A stretch of DNA of 64,000 nt from Termitidicoccus mucosus (lineage in GTDB: Bacteria; Verrucomicrobiota; Verrucomicrobiia; Opitutales; Opitutaceae). A model generated the notes under the pieces. The model saw nothing but the letters and a program-made list of their open reading frames with translations. It was not told the origin of the DNA and did not search any database. Of the stretch, positions 24,961-34,452 are shown one piece after another. Location of the stretch: assembly GCF_038725785.1 (NCBI RefSeq), contig NZ_CP109796.1:1302001-1366000 (forward strand). Reading direction: 5' to 3'. How positions within the stretch are numbered: the stretch's first letter is position 1; each line of letters opens with the position of its first letter. Made by a program: the position numbers and the translations under genes.

Positions 24961-27858
24961 TTAAAAATTCAGCGTCGCGGTGAGGCGGATGTTGCGCGGT
25001 TCGTTGAGATAGACGCGATCGGAAACGTCATCGGTTGTGTAGCGGGCAACAGTAACGGTATCGTTATTGCCGATGTTGCGCACGTTGAGCTGGAGCATGA
25101 GGTTGGACTTCATCCATTTCACGCGGCAGCGGTAAGTCAGGAACGCATCGAAGAAGCACAAATCCTCGCCCGTAGTGATTTCGTTTTCCGCAGCAGTGGC
25201 GCCGAGTTTGCGAACATAGGGGGCGCTTTGGTAGCGCACGCCGCCGCCAATGGTGAATCCTTTCAGGATACCTTTGGAAAATTGATAGCGTCCGGTGGCG
25301 GTGAACTTGTGCGGGCGCGAGCCGAGCGGGCCGCTCTGGCTGTAGATTTGGTTTTGGAGCCGCGTGTAGGTATTGTCCACCTTGGCGTTGATGGAGTCGA
25401 TGAGCGTCTGGTCGCCTTGCGCGAGGGTAATCCACTCCGGCGTTTTCGCGTCCCAGTAGGCGTAGATTTCCTGAAAGATATTTGTGCGGTTGCGGTCGGA
25501 GTAGGAATAGTTGGCGCGAATGGAAATGTTGCGCGTCGGGTTGGCGACAAACTCGACTTCGTAGCCTTTCGTGTGCACGTCCACCATGCCGGCGTTGTAG
25601 AAAACGAGGTCGTGGTCGTATTGGGACTGTGTGATTTTTCCAGCGGCGAGAAGTTCGCTGTAGATGTCGATGAGGTTTTGCCCGCCGAGAATAGTCGAGG
25701 TATTGCTGGCGGTGCCGTTGGGAACGATGGCGGCGTCACCAAATTGCCGCGTATCGTAATGCGAAGCGCGGACGAAGTAACGGTCGTCACCAAAGAAATC
25801 GAGCATCACGCCGAAGTCGCGGCTCCTGCCGCCGGTGGGAGGCGGAACATCGCCGTCAGGCAGAACAGTGCGGTCGAAGCGCGGCGCGGATTTGTTGGAG
25901 GATGCATTGGCAAAAAGCGAAATGCGACGCGAGATGTGATAGACCCCGCCGGCAGTGAAGGTGCCGGGCTGGTATTTGTTCACGACATAGGTGCCGAGCG
26001 GCGCCCATTCGTTGAGAACCTTGCGGCCGGAGAGAACGCGTGGATCCGCGGCCGAGGTGATGCGAGCCTGGTCTTCATTGCGAAAGGTGATGTCGTCTAT
26101 GCGATAGCCAAACAGCGTCACGAGTCGGTTGTCGAGCCAGTAGCTTTGCAGCGCGAGCATGTAGGAGTTAATGGATTTTTTGGTGTGCGTGTAGGCTTTT
26201 TCGCGCGTGACGTAGGTGGTGTGGTAATAATTGTCGCCGATGGAAAACCCGGGGACGTCGATTTGCGCATTGCCGGAGTAATAATTTTTGTAATCGCCCT
26301 CGGCAAAATAATGGCGGTGATTGACGAGATTCACGGTGTTTTCGGGCGTGGCCTTGTTGGAAATGGCCTCGTTGTTGTCGTTGGCGAAAATCTGAATCCG
26401 GTAATCGCGCACCAATTCATTTTCGGAATGCTCGACCAAGCCGGCGAGACGGTGCCGGCCCCAATATTTGCCGAGTTTGAGTTCCCACGCGGCGGTGAGG
26501 CGGACGACATCGTTGGTGTTGGTGACCGTGTCGCGTATCCACGGCGATTCCATGTAGAATTGGCCAACGCGCGGATTCGGCATGGTCGAGCTGCCGATGG
26601 TCACGGTTTCATTTGGGTCGGCGTAGAGCGCCGTCTGTCCGTCGGGATTCGAGGAGTTGGCGACGACGTCGTTGCGGTTGTGGAAATAGCCGAACTCCAA
26701 ACTCACCGGGCCCGCCCGTTGTTCGACGATGGCGGACCAGCTTTCAAACTTCTGGTTCCGTTGCCCGCCGGGGCCGACGAGGTTGACGTCGTACGGCATG
26801 ATTGATGGCGGAACGAGCGCATCGCTGCCAGCAACGCGCGCACTTCGGAGCGCGCTCCTTTCGTTGAAAACGATGCCGTTGTCATCCTCAAAAACAGTGT
26901 AGCGGTTCGCGGTCGTGCTGTATTGCCCCATGCCGTCGGGTATCACTCCGCCGGTCACGCCGTTTGTCGTGGGTCGTCCGGCAGCAAGCCAGCCGGTGAT
27001 TTGGTCAATCGCGTTCCAAGTGACGTTGGTGCTGTTGTCGAAGACTCCGGCTTCGTAGTTGAGATGCACGACGGTGTTTCGGAACGGCTTTATCATGACC
27101 GCCGGCGTAAAACGTTTCTGGTCGGCGAACTGCCACTCGCGCCATGTGCTGGAGTTTTGATACAAGCCCATCAATCGGAAGGCAAGTTTGCGAGGGATGA
27201 GAACCCAATTCTGGTCGAGCATGAGTCGCTCAAAGTCCCACGAGCCGTAAACATTCGTGATGCTGGTGGAATTGCGTGTCGTGCGGGCGCGTTTGGTTGA
27301 AAACGCCACGCTGCCACCCGCGTCGGCCATGCCGAAAAGAATTGAGTTGGGGCCGCTGGCGACTTCAACGCGCTCCGTGTTGTAGAAATCTGCGGGGATG
27401 GCCGAATCAACGTAGTCGCGCGATGCGCCGGCGGTGATGCCGCGTATGCGGAAGCGCGCGTTGGTCGTGCCGGCGAAGCGGCCCGATGAATTGTTGAAGC
27501 CGTTGGTGCCGTCCTCGGTGTCGGTTTCGACGTTGCTCGCGTAGGTGAGCATTTCTTCGAGGCTGGTCACGCCCATGTCGGACAAAAACTCCGCGGTGAA
27601 TGGCGAGATGGCTGCGGCGGTATCCTTGAGCGATGTTTTCAGGCGGCTGCCGCTGGTGGTGTTTGTCGCTTGATAGCCGGAGTCGTCGCTCGCCTGCACG
27701 GTGAAGACGGACATTTCGACGATTTCGTCGGTGGTTGACGCTGATGTTTTGGGCGTTGTGGTGCCGGTTGCAACAGGGGCGACCGTTTGGGCGTGCGCGA
27801 ACGACGTGAGCGCAAAAAACGCCAATGGGATCGCAGTGAGGATATTTCTGGGTAACAT
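24961..27858 (-). CDS. TonB-dependent outer-membrane receptor
   Basis: A 965-residue receptor with signal peptide (about 1-23, ending SFAHA). A TonB-box-like stretch EIVEMSVFTV is at 45-54, the plug domain spans about 60-190 (SLKDTAAAISPFTAEFL; RVEVASGPNSILFGMADAGG) and a 22-strand-type barrel ends in TATLNF with terminal Phe. It has no carboxypeptidase-like domain, unlike the receptor at 7085. FGMADAGGSVAF is the usual end-of-plug motif. No SusD partner is encoded. It lies between the giant autotransporter (96 bp upstream, with two small hairpins in the gap) and a sulfatase, so it probably imports a sulfated oligosaccharide. Ligand unknown. Confidence 0.93.
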   Translation of the reverse strand: MLPRNILTAIPLAFFALTSFAHAQTVAPVATGTTTPKTSASTTDEIVEMSVFTVQASDDSGYQATNTTSGSRLKTSLKDTAAAISPFTAEFLSDMGVTSLEEMLTYASNVETDTEDGTNGFNNSSGRFAGTTNARFRIRGITAGASRDYVDSAIPADFYNTERVEVASGPNSILFGMADAGGSVAFSTKRARTTRNSTSITNVYGSWDFERLMLDQNWVLIPRKLAFRLMGLYQNSSTWREWQFADQKRFTPAVMIKPFRNTVVHLNYEAGVFDNSTNVTWNAIDQITGWLAAGRPTTNGVTGGVIPDGMGQYSTTANRYTVFEDDNGIVFNERSALRSARVAGSDALVPPSIMPYDVNLVGPGGQRNQKFESWSAIVEQRAGPVSLEFGYFHNRNDVVANSSNPDGQTALYADPNETVTIGSSTMPNPRVGQFYMESPWIRDTVTNTNDVVRLTAAWELKLGKYWGRHRLAGLVEHSENELVRDYRIQIFANDNNEAISNKATPENTVNLVNHRHYFAEGDYKNYYSGNAQIDVPGFSIGDNYYHTTYVTREKAYTHTKKSINSYMLALQSYWLDNRLVTLFGYRIDDITFRNEDQARITSAADPRVLSGRKVLNEWAPLGTYVVNKYQPGTFTAGGVYHISRRISLFANASSNKSAPRFDRTVLPDGDVPPPTGGRSRDFGVMLDFFGDDRYFVRASHYDTRQFGDAAIVPNGTASNTSTILGGQNLIDIYSELLAAGKITQSQYDHDLVFYNAGMVDVHTKGYEVEFVANPTRNISIRANYSYSDRNRTNIFQEIYAYWDAKTPEWITLAQGDQTLIDSINAKVDNTYTRLQNQIYSQSGPLGSRPHKFTATGRYQFSKGILKGFTIGGGVRYQSAPYVRKLGATAAENEITTGEDLCFFDAFLTYRCRVKWMKSNLMLQLNVRNIGNNDTVTVARYTTDDVSDRVYLNEPRNIRLTATLNF

Positions 27859-27900
27859 GGCAAAGAAAGTGTGATCGCGTATTCAGCGCGGGGTGCTAAA

Positions 27901-27942
27901 CCTGCCTTCTGTTTTTCAGGCAGACTTGGCTGTCTGCGCCAC
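27901..27942. repeat. Two overlapping intercistronic hairpins (REP-like)
   Basis: CTGCC (27902-27906) pairs with GGCAG (27919-27923), and GCAGAC (27920-27925) pairs with GTCTGC (27932-27937); the two stems exclude each other. GGCTGTCTGCGCCAC at 27928-27942 is related to copies at 18665 and 21499. The location just after the autotransporter stop could damp read-through into the receptor gene. Confidence 0.5.
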
Positions 27943-27954
27943 GATGCGCGGGGT

Positions 27955-30900
27955 TTACCAGCCGTAGTGGACGCCGAAGTTCAGTCCCCACGGTTTTACG
28001 TAATCATCGGCGGTGGCGGTTTCCAAATCGAAATAGAGTTGGAATTGTTTCGCGGACGGTTTCCATGCGAAGCCCGTACCGCCTTCGAGGCGGTCGCCTT
28101 TGATTGCGGGCAGGAAACGTTGCGGCTGGCCGCCTGCGGGCGTGGCGATGACGGCGCCGCCGGTCGTCCATTGCGATGCACCGTAGGCTTTCACGTAAAC
28201 CTGGAAATATTTGTCCACGCCGGCTTCGAAGAGACGCCCGAAGACAAATCCGACGCGGCCTTGCGCAGTATTGCCGGTTTCGAATTGCACCTCGATGCCG
28301 GAGCTCGTCGTGTAGCGTTTGCCCATGAGCTGCGTGTAGGCACCTTGGATTTGCGGCTCAATATACCAGCCGGAGTCGATTTCAAAACGCTTGCCGAGTT
28401 CGAGCGAACCACCGATCGCGTAGGTGTTGTAATTGCCGGTCATCGTTTCGCCGGTGGGCGCGACGGCGGTGAAGTCGTTGTCGAAACCGTTCACCTTGAG
28501 AACACCGTCGAGATACCAGCCGCTCTTTGTGCAAATAGTTTCGTAGATGCCGCCGTGGATACTCTGGCCGGATGCCTCTCCTGCGGAACCAAAATCACGA
28601 TCGGTCTGGCCATAGCCGAAGAAACCGCCGATGTAGACGCTCGTTTCGCCCGCACTGCGGAGTTTGTAATCAACTCCCGCATCGACAACGTATTGGCGCT
28701 CGTCGAAGGCGAGTCCGGTGACGCCCGCGCCGAAGTCGAGTTGCTGCCCGTAGGCGCGCATCCACGCGGATGGGCGGCCTTCGGGGCCGCGTTTGTCGAG
28801 GTGCAGTTCACCGAGGCGCTGGCTGACAGTGTTCAACTCGGAAAACCAGCTCAGCGGGAGCGCGCCCGCCATGGCGTTGATGACGGAGCCTGCGTTGCTC
28901 ATCGCGCCGGTGCCGGTGATGTTGACGACGAGTTTGCCACTTTCGGTGCCTGTGGTGACAGCGTAGGAGAACATGCCGACGTCGATTTTGCCTCCGGGCA
29001 ATGTGAAGGTGGCAGTGCCGCCTGCGGGCGCGTCGATGATGGTGAGCGGCGCGGAGTATGTCGTGGGCACGGGGCCGGTGTTGTTGATACGCAGCGTGTA
29101 GTCGCCGCTGGGAGTGGTGAGAATGGCGAGGCGGTCGTTGCGGGCACGCGCGAGGTTGGTGTTGAACCAAAGCGTGCCGCTGCCCGCCAGTGTATTTACC
29201 GTGGCGGTCTTGAACGAAGCGCCGCCGGTGCCGCTCGATGCGAAACCGAACGTAGCGTTGTTCGAGAGTGTCACGTTGCCGAGCATCGTGGTTGGCGCGC
29301 CGAGATTGAAGCGTGCGGCGTCGATGGTAAGCGTGCCGTTGGGCGTGCCGAAGGCGATTGGCAGGAGACCGTTGGCCGAGGTGATGTTGGTGGCCGCACC
29401 GGTGATGGCGATGTGGTCGATGGCGACCGATGTGCCGGAGAATGTGTTCGCGCCGGCGGTGATAGCGAGCGTGCCAGAGCCGGCGAAATTGTTCGCGACG
29501 ACGGCCGTGCCCGCACCGGTGTTCATCTCGAAGATCGCGTTTGCGGCGACGGTGACGTATCCGGTGCCTGCGCCGTTTGATTTCGTGGCGACGTAACGGC
29601 CTTCAGTTACGTTAACAGCGGCGGCAGCGCTCGCGCCGTTGTTCGTGAAGGTGCCGCTGCCGAGTTTGGTGAATGTGAAAAGTCCGCTGCCGGTGACATT
29701 GACCGCCGCCCATGTCGTGGCGACGCCGGCGTCGGTGACGACAGTGCCGTCGGTGCGGAGCTCAATGGCGCGTGTGGTGGTGAGGCTGCTGCTGATTTGG
29801 AGCGCGCCGCCGTTGAGAACGACTTCGCGCTTGGCGGCGATGTCGCCGAGTTGCATGTCGGCAGTGACGCGAAGCGTGCCGCTGTCGATGCGTGTGTAGC
29901 CTTTGTAAATGTTGGTGCCGGAGAGGACTGCGGTGTCGTTGCCCGCATCGATGACAACAAACACGCCGGTTTTTGTGCCACTGCCGATGGCGAAAGTCGT
30001 GGTGCCGGAGCCGACGCGCACGATGTCGTTTACGCCGATGACGCCGCTGGATGCCGCGTTTGCGCCCCGGATGATTTTGAGGCCGGCCCAATCGTTCGAT
30101 GTGGAGCCGGTGGTGTCGAGCGCCTGCGCGTCGGAGAGGTCGAGCCAGCCGCCGTTGAGGACGATGGTGTTTATGACGGCGGCGGCATCCGTGCCAGAGA
30201 TATTGCGGAACATGACGAAGCCTTGGTCGATTTGCGTGGTACCCGTGTAGCCGAACGAGGGCGCGCCCTCGAAGACGAGGTTACCCGCACCGATTTTCAA
30301 GAGGCTGGCGGCACCGGTGTTGGATCCGGTAAACGTGAGGGCATTACCTGCGGCAATGTCGGCGGTCAGGGAGCCCGCAAATGTGGCCGCGCCGGCGAGC
30401 GTGGCGTTGGGCGAGCTACTCGTGAGCGTGCCACCGGAGGCGAGCTGCAGGCTGGCGATGTTAAGGATGCCCGCGCCTACGGCAATGACGTCGCCGGCTG
30501 ATGTGCGCACCATATTCAAACTTCCGATACCGGAAAGGCGCGTATTTGCCGCGAGGTTGACCGTGCCGCCGAGGCTCGCGCCCGCGAGGCGGAATTCACC
30601 TGCGGAAATATTTGCGACCAGGTTCGAGGTTGTCGCAGCGCTGTTGCCGGAGAGCGTAAGCGTGCCCGTGCCGGTTTTGACGAGGGTGCCGCTGGCGGCG
30701 GTGGCGGAGAGGGTGCCGGTGAGCGCGAGGTTGTTTGCGCCGAGGGCGAGTGCGGCCGTTTTGCCGGCGTCGATGGCGATGTTGGCTGAAAGCGTGAGTG
30801 CGTCGGCTTGGGGAGCAAGTGCGGTGTCGCCCGTAAAGCGGATGCCGCCACCGTTGAGTTGCGCGCCGTCGGTGAAGGTCACCGCGCCGCCGCCGAGTTC

Positions 30901-33900
30901 GATGCCGTTTTTGAAATTGTTGGCCGCGTTGGTGAAGGCGAGCGTGCCGGAACCGTCTTTGACGAATTTGCCGGTCGCGCCGGTGAGGGTGCCGGAAATG
31001 ACGCTGGCGGCGTCGGCTGTGATGCCCGAGCCGGCGAAGGTGTAGTTGCCGGAGCCTTGTATTTGAATATCGGACACGGTCACGCCTGTGCCTTCGATGG
31101 TGATGGAGCGATTGCCAGGGCTGGCAGTGTCGGCAGTGCTATCGAAGATGACGCGGTCGCCGTTGGCGTAAAGTGTCACGGCGGCGCCATCCGTCCAGTT
31201 GGCGCCGATGGAGGACCAAGTGGCGCTGGTCGAGCCGGTCCAGCGGAGGATGCGCGACATGTCCGCGCTGGCGTTGAGGAGGAGATTCGTGCCGCTTGCC
31301 GCAATCGTGGCGGTTTGACGGGAACCGGCAACCTGTGCGACACCGCCGATGGTGACTTTGGTGCTGGCGACGTCGAGCGCGGCGATGTTGCCGAGCGCGA
31401 ATGTGCCGGATTTGAAGGCGCTGATATCGATGGTGTTGCTGCCGCTGATGGTGAGCGTGCCGGTTATGTTGAGCTGGTCGCTGACGTTGCCTTCGAAAAG
31501 GTCGAAGCGGACGGTGGACGAATCGAGCGTGAGGTTGCGAAGCGTGAGCGTTTCGGCAGCGGTGTGCGTCGAACCGGGACGGATGATGGCGCCGGCCGCT
31601 GCGAAAATGTCTCCTGTGGCGGCGCCGATGCCGGCGAGCGTAGCGCCGGTGGCGATGTCGATGCGTCCGCCGAGTTTCGCGGCGGCGGTGTCGAGGCTGA
31701 GCGTGCCCTCGCTGATGTGGGTGGCGGCGGCAGCATTGATGGCAGAGTTGTCCTCGGTAAGCTTGAGCGTGCCGGAACCGGTTTTGGCGAGCGTGCCGGT
31801 GGCGGCGATGCCCGTGAGGATGCCGCTGTAGGTGAGCGTGTGCGCGGCGGTATCGAGCGTGGCGGTTTTGCCGGCGTCGATGAGGAGGTTGTTGGAGAGC
31901 GTTAGATTGTCGGCATTGGCGCGGAGCGCAGCGGCGTCGGTGAAATGGATGCCATTGCCGCCGTCGCCGAGTTGATTGCCTGCGGTGAAGCCGAGTGTGC
32001 CGCCGGAGATTTCGATTCCGCCGACGAAGATGTTCGTGCCGGTGTTTTCGAAGCTGAGCGCGCCCGCGCCGACCTTGACGAGTTTGCCAGTGGGCGTGGT
32101 GACGAGCGAGCCGACGCTGCTGGTCGTGCTGGTGACGATGCCGCCAGAACCGACGAATGTGTAGTCGTTGCCGACGGTGTTATCGACGGTGATGTCGGCG
32201 GCGGTCACACCGGCGGCGTCGATGGTGACGGTTTTCACGGTGGCGGTGTCGTCGAAGCGGACACGGTCGCCGTTGATGAAGGCGTAATCAGGCGTGGCGG
32301 CGTTGCCGTCATACCAGTTGAGATTGGAGCCGGAATCATTTTTCCAAATGCCGCCGCCTATGCCGGTCCAGGCGGTGGCGAGATTTTGCGTGGTGAAATT
32401 AATCCAGAGTTCCTTGCCGGAATTCTGATAGTCTTTCACCGCGCCGAAGTGTCCGGCAGGGGCAAGTCCGTTGACGAGCGGATTGAGGTTTGCGGTGAGC
32501 GCGGTGATGTCGCTGGTCGCGGTGAGGACTTTGTAGGAGCCGTTGCCGGCGCCGATGAGGTTGAGGTAGGCGCTGCCTGTGAGCGCGAGCGTGTCGACGG
32601 CAAGCTGGTCGCTGATGTTGCCCGCGAAGAGGTCGATGGCGATGGTTCCGCTGTTGGCAATCGTGAGCGGTGTGCTGGCGGCAAATGTGAGTGTTTGCGC
32701 GGAGTTGGCGAGCATGCCGCCTGCGGGGTCGTCGGCGACGAGCGAACCGACATCGACGAGCAAGGCGGTGATTGCGCCACCAGCGTCGATGGTGCCGTTG
32801 CCGGAAATGCGCACGCCGTTCGTGCTGTAGTTGTGCGTGGTGGCTTGAAGCGCGAGCGTGCCGCCGCCGATGACTTCGAGGTGCGCGTTGTCAGCGAGCG
32901 TGATGGTGTTGGCGCGAATGGTGCCGTTACCGGAGAGCGTGGCCGGGCCTGCGAGGATGAAGTCACCGATGGTGTCCGAGGTGCCATAGGTCGCGCGGCG
33001 CGTGAGGCGGAAAGCTCCGGAGTTGATGGTCGTGGTCGCAGTCACGGCGCTGGTGAAGGTGTCGAGGAGCACGATGCCGTCGCCGTTTTGCGTGATGGTG
33101 GCATAGGCGGTCGCGTCGGTGGTGTTGATGGGGTCAAGGAGCGCGATGGTGTGCGCGTTCGCACCGGTGCCGGTGTTGAAGATGAGGCTCGGTGTTGTTG
33201 TCGGGCTGGTGCGGATACTGATGGCATTGCGCGTCGCAGTGGTGGCGGTGTTGCTTTGGTTGCCTTCAAACCAGATGTCGCCGAGCGAGGCATCGAGGGT
33301 GAGCGCCGTCGGAGTGGCCGCGCTAAGGTCGTGGAAGATGGCGCCGCCGTAGCCGCCCGCGCTGTTGTTGATAAACGTGCTGGAGCCGACGATGGTCGCG
33401 TTGCCTTTCACATAGATGGCACCACCGCCTCCGTCTGCCGAGATGGACTTGTTATTTTCAAAATACGCGCCTTTTTGAAAATCAAGGTGACCAAAGGCGG
33501 AAACGGCACCGCCGAATGAACCGGATTCGTTCAATGCAAATGTTGAACTGCCTTGGAAGGTGATTGTTCCGCTTCCATTATGAATGTGCGTCGCGCCGCC
33601 GTTTTGCGCGGCTGTGTTGCTGGTAAAAACAACGGTGTCCATGAAGGTCACGCCGGGACTGCCCACGCCGATATTCACCCCGCCGCCCTGAGCGCCCGCG
33701 TAGTTGCCCGTGAAGCTGACTTTGCCGCCGAAGACGAGGAGATTCGTGCCAACTTGTATGCCACCACCGTTGCCAGCGGCCCAGTTGTTGTTCACCTGAA
33801 AATCTCCGTTTATGGTAGCTGTGCCAGCGCCACCGTTGCTGAAAAGGATGCCGCCGCCCATCTGTCCCGCGGTGGTGATGGTCGCTGACGAGAGGATGAT

Positions 33901-34215
33901 GTGATCGAAGGTCACAGTGAATGTGCCGTTGTTAATCTGCATCAGTCGTGAGTTGGCGGAGTTCACCGTGAGCGTGCGCCACACGTTGTTGTCTGACGAG
34001 ACGATGCTGGAATATCTCGCGGCCATGGCGTATTGTGCGGTGCCCACCGACGCGTCACCTTGCAACGTGATGGTGTCGCCCGCCGTGAGCGTAGTGGCGG
34101 TCGGCAATGTTCCACCTGCGGCCACGGTGTGGTCGGCGGCGCGGGCGCAAATCGGCGCGAGGACAAGCAAGCCCGCGATGAGCGCGGAGGATTTCGATAA
34201 GCGTAGGGTTGTCAT
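27955..34215 (-). CDS. Giant autotransporter with PATR beta-helix passenger
   Basis: A 2086-residue type V secreted protein. Signal peptide is about 1-27 (LVLAPICARA). The passenger (about 28-1790) has an N-terminal polymorphic-outer-membrane-like region (GGGILFSNGGAGTATINGDF) and then many autotransporter-associated beta-strand (PATR) repeats of the type GTLVKTGTGTLTLSGNS. The autotransporter barrel covers about the last 280 residues (SAWMRAYGQQLDFGAGVTG onward) and ends with LNFGVHYGW, terminal aromatic. It is probably displayed or shed at the cell surface, maybe as an adhesin or glycan-binding scaffold. It is first in the operon with a TonB receptor and sulfatase and has its own box promoter. 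No protease or glycosidase motif is evident. Confidence 0.92.
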   Translation of the reverse strand: MTTLRLSKSSALIAGLLVLAPICARAADHTVAAGGTLPTATTLTAGDTITLQGDASVGTAQYAMAARYSSIVSSDNNVWRTLTVNSANSRLMQINNGTFTVTFDHIILSSATITTAGQMGGGILFSNGGAGTATINGDFQVNNNWAAGNGGGIQVGTNLLVFGGKVSFTGNYAGAQGGGVNIGVGSPGVTFMDTVVFTSNTAAQNGGATHIHNGSGTITFQGSSTFALNESGSFGGAVSAFGHLDFQKGAYFENNKSISADGGGGAIYVKGNATIVGSSTFINNSAGGYGGAIFHDLSAATPTALTLDASLGDIWFEGNQSNTATTATRNAISIRTSPTTTPSLIFNTGTGANAHTIALLDPINTTDATAYATITQNGDGIVLLDTFTSAVTATTTINSGAFRLTRRATYGTSDTIGDFILAGPATLSGNGTIRANTITLADNAHLEVIGGGTLALQATTHNYSTNGVRISGNGTIDAGGAITALLVDVGSLVADDPAGGMLANSAQTLTFAASTPLTIANSGTIAIDLFAGNISDQLAVDTLALTGSAYLNLIGAGNGSYKVLTATSDITALTANLNPLVNGLAPAGHFGAVKDYQNSGKELWINFTTQNLATAWTGIGGGIWKNDSGSNLNWYDGNAATPDYAFINGDRVRFDDTATVKTVTIDAAGVTAADITVDNTVGNDYTFVGSGGIVTSTTSSVGSLVTTPTGKLVKVGAGALSFENTGTNIFVGGIEISGGTLGFTAGNQLGDGGNGIHFTDAAALRANADNLTLSNNLLIDAGKTATLDTAAHTLTYSGILTGIAATGTLAKTGSGTLKLTEDNSAINAAAATHISEGTLSLDTAAAKLGGRIDIATGATLAGIGAATGDIFAAAGAIIRPGSTHTAAETLTLRNLTLDSSTVRFDLFEGNVSDQLNITGTLTISGSNTIDISAFKSGTFALGNIAALDVASTKVTIGGVAQVAGSRQTATIAASGTNLLLNASADMSRILRWTGSTSATWSSIGANWTDGAAVTLYANGDRVIFDSTADTASPGNRSITIEGTGVTVSDIQIQGSGNYTFAGSGITADAASVISGTLTGATGKFVKDGSGTLAFTNAANNFKNGIELGGGAVTFTDGAQLNGGGIRFTGDTALAPQADALTLSANIAIDAGKTAALALGANNLALTGTLSATAASGTLVKTGTGTLTLSGNSAATTSNLVANISAGEFRLAGASLGGTVNLAANTRLSGIGSLNMVRTSAGDVIAVGAGILNIASLQLASGGTLTSSSPNATLAGAATFAGSLTADIAAGNALTFTGSNTGAASLLKIGAGNLVFEGAPSFGYTGTTQIDQGFVMFRNISGTDAAAVINTIVLNGGWLDLSDAQALDTTGSTSNDWAGLKIIRGANAASSGVIGVNDIVRVGSGTTTFAIGSGTKTGVFVVIDAGNDTAVLSGTNIYKGYTRIDSGTLRVTADMQLGDIAAKREVVLNGGALQISSSLTTTRAIELRTDGTVVTDAGVATTWAAVNVTGSGLFTFTKLGSGTFTNNGASAAAAVNVTEGRYVATKSNGAGTGYVTVAANAIFEMNTGAGTAVVANNFAGSGTLAITAGANTFSGTSVAIDHIAITGAATNITSANGLLPIAFGTPNGTLTIDAARFNLGAPTTMLGNVTLSNNATFGFASSGTGGASFKTATVNTLAGSGTLWFNTNLARARNDRLAILTTPSGDYTLRINNTGPVPTTYSAPLTIIDAPAGGTATFTLPGGKIDVGMFSYAVTTGTESGKLVVNITGTGAMSNAGSVINAMAGALPLSWFSELNTVSQRLGELHLDKRGPEGRPSAWMRAYGQQLDFGAGVTGLAFDERQYVVDAGVDYKLRSAGETSVYIGGFFGYGQTDRDFGSAGEASGQSIHGGIYETICTKSGWYLDGVLKVNGFDNDFTAVAPTGETMTGNYNTYAIGGSLELGKRFEIDSGWYIEPQIQGAYTQLMGKRYTTSSGIEVQFETGNTAQGRVGFVFGRLFEAGVDKYFQVYVKAYGASQWTTGGAVIATPAGGQPQRFLPAIKGDRLEGGTGFAWKPSAKQFQLYFDLETATADDYVKPWGLNFGVHYGW

Positions 34216-34265
34216 GGGGGCTGAAACAAATCAGGGATAGGTTGCTGGGTTGTGGGAGCGGACGC

Positions 34266-34310
34266 ACTATCCCGGAAATGTCATTTTGAGTAAATCGTCC
34301 AAAACGATGA
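34266..34310 (-). promoter_or_regulatory. Regulon box E (minus) with -10-like element, upstream of the autotransporter operon
   Basis: Minus-strand box TCATCGTTTTGGACGATTT at 34310-34292 precedes GATAGT (34271-34266) by about 20 bp. Predicted leader to ATG 34215 is about 44 nt, matching boxes A and B. Confidence 0.68.
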
Positions 34311-34335
34311 TGTCGGGATGATGCGCCCGCACATC

Positions 34336-34354
34336 TCATCGCATCGGACGATTT
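34336..34354 (+). promoter_or_regulatory. Regulon box E (plus), upstream of GH92
   Basis: TCATCGCATCGGACGATTT is followed by ACCAAAAA, the same eight bases that follow box A. The -10 is less clear: GAAAAT at 34375-34380 is at the expected distance, TATTAC at 34366-34371 is nearer. It is back to back with the minus-strand box at 34292-34310. Confidence 0.6.
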
Positions 34355-34452
34355 ACCAAAAACCGTATTACTGGGAAAATGGCCGCGGAAAATCTCAATC
34401 TTTATCCTTCGCCAACAAACCCCAAATGTCCTTTTCAACAAAACCTATCACG

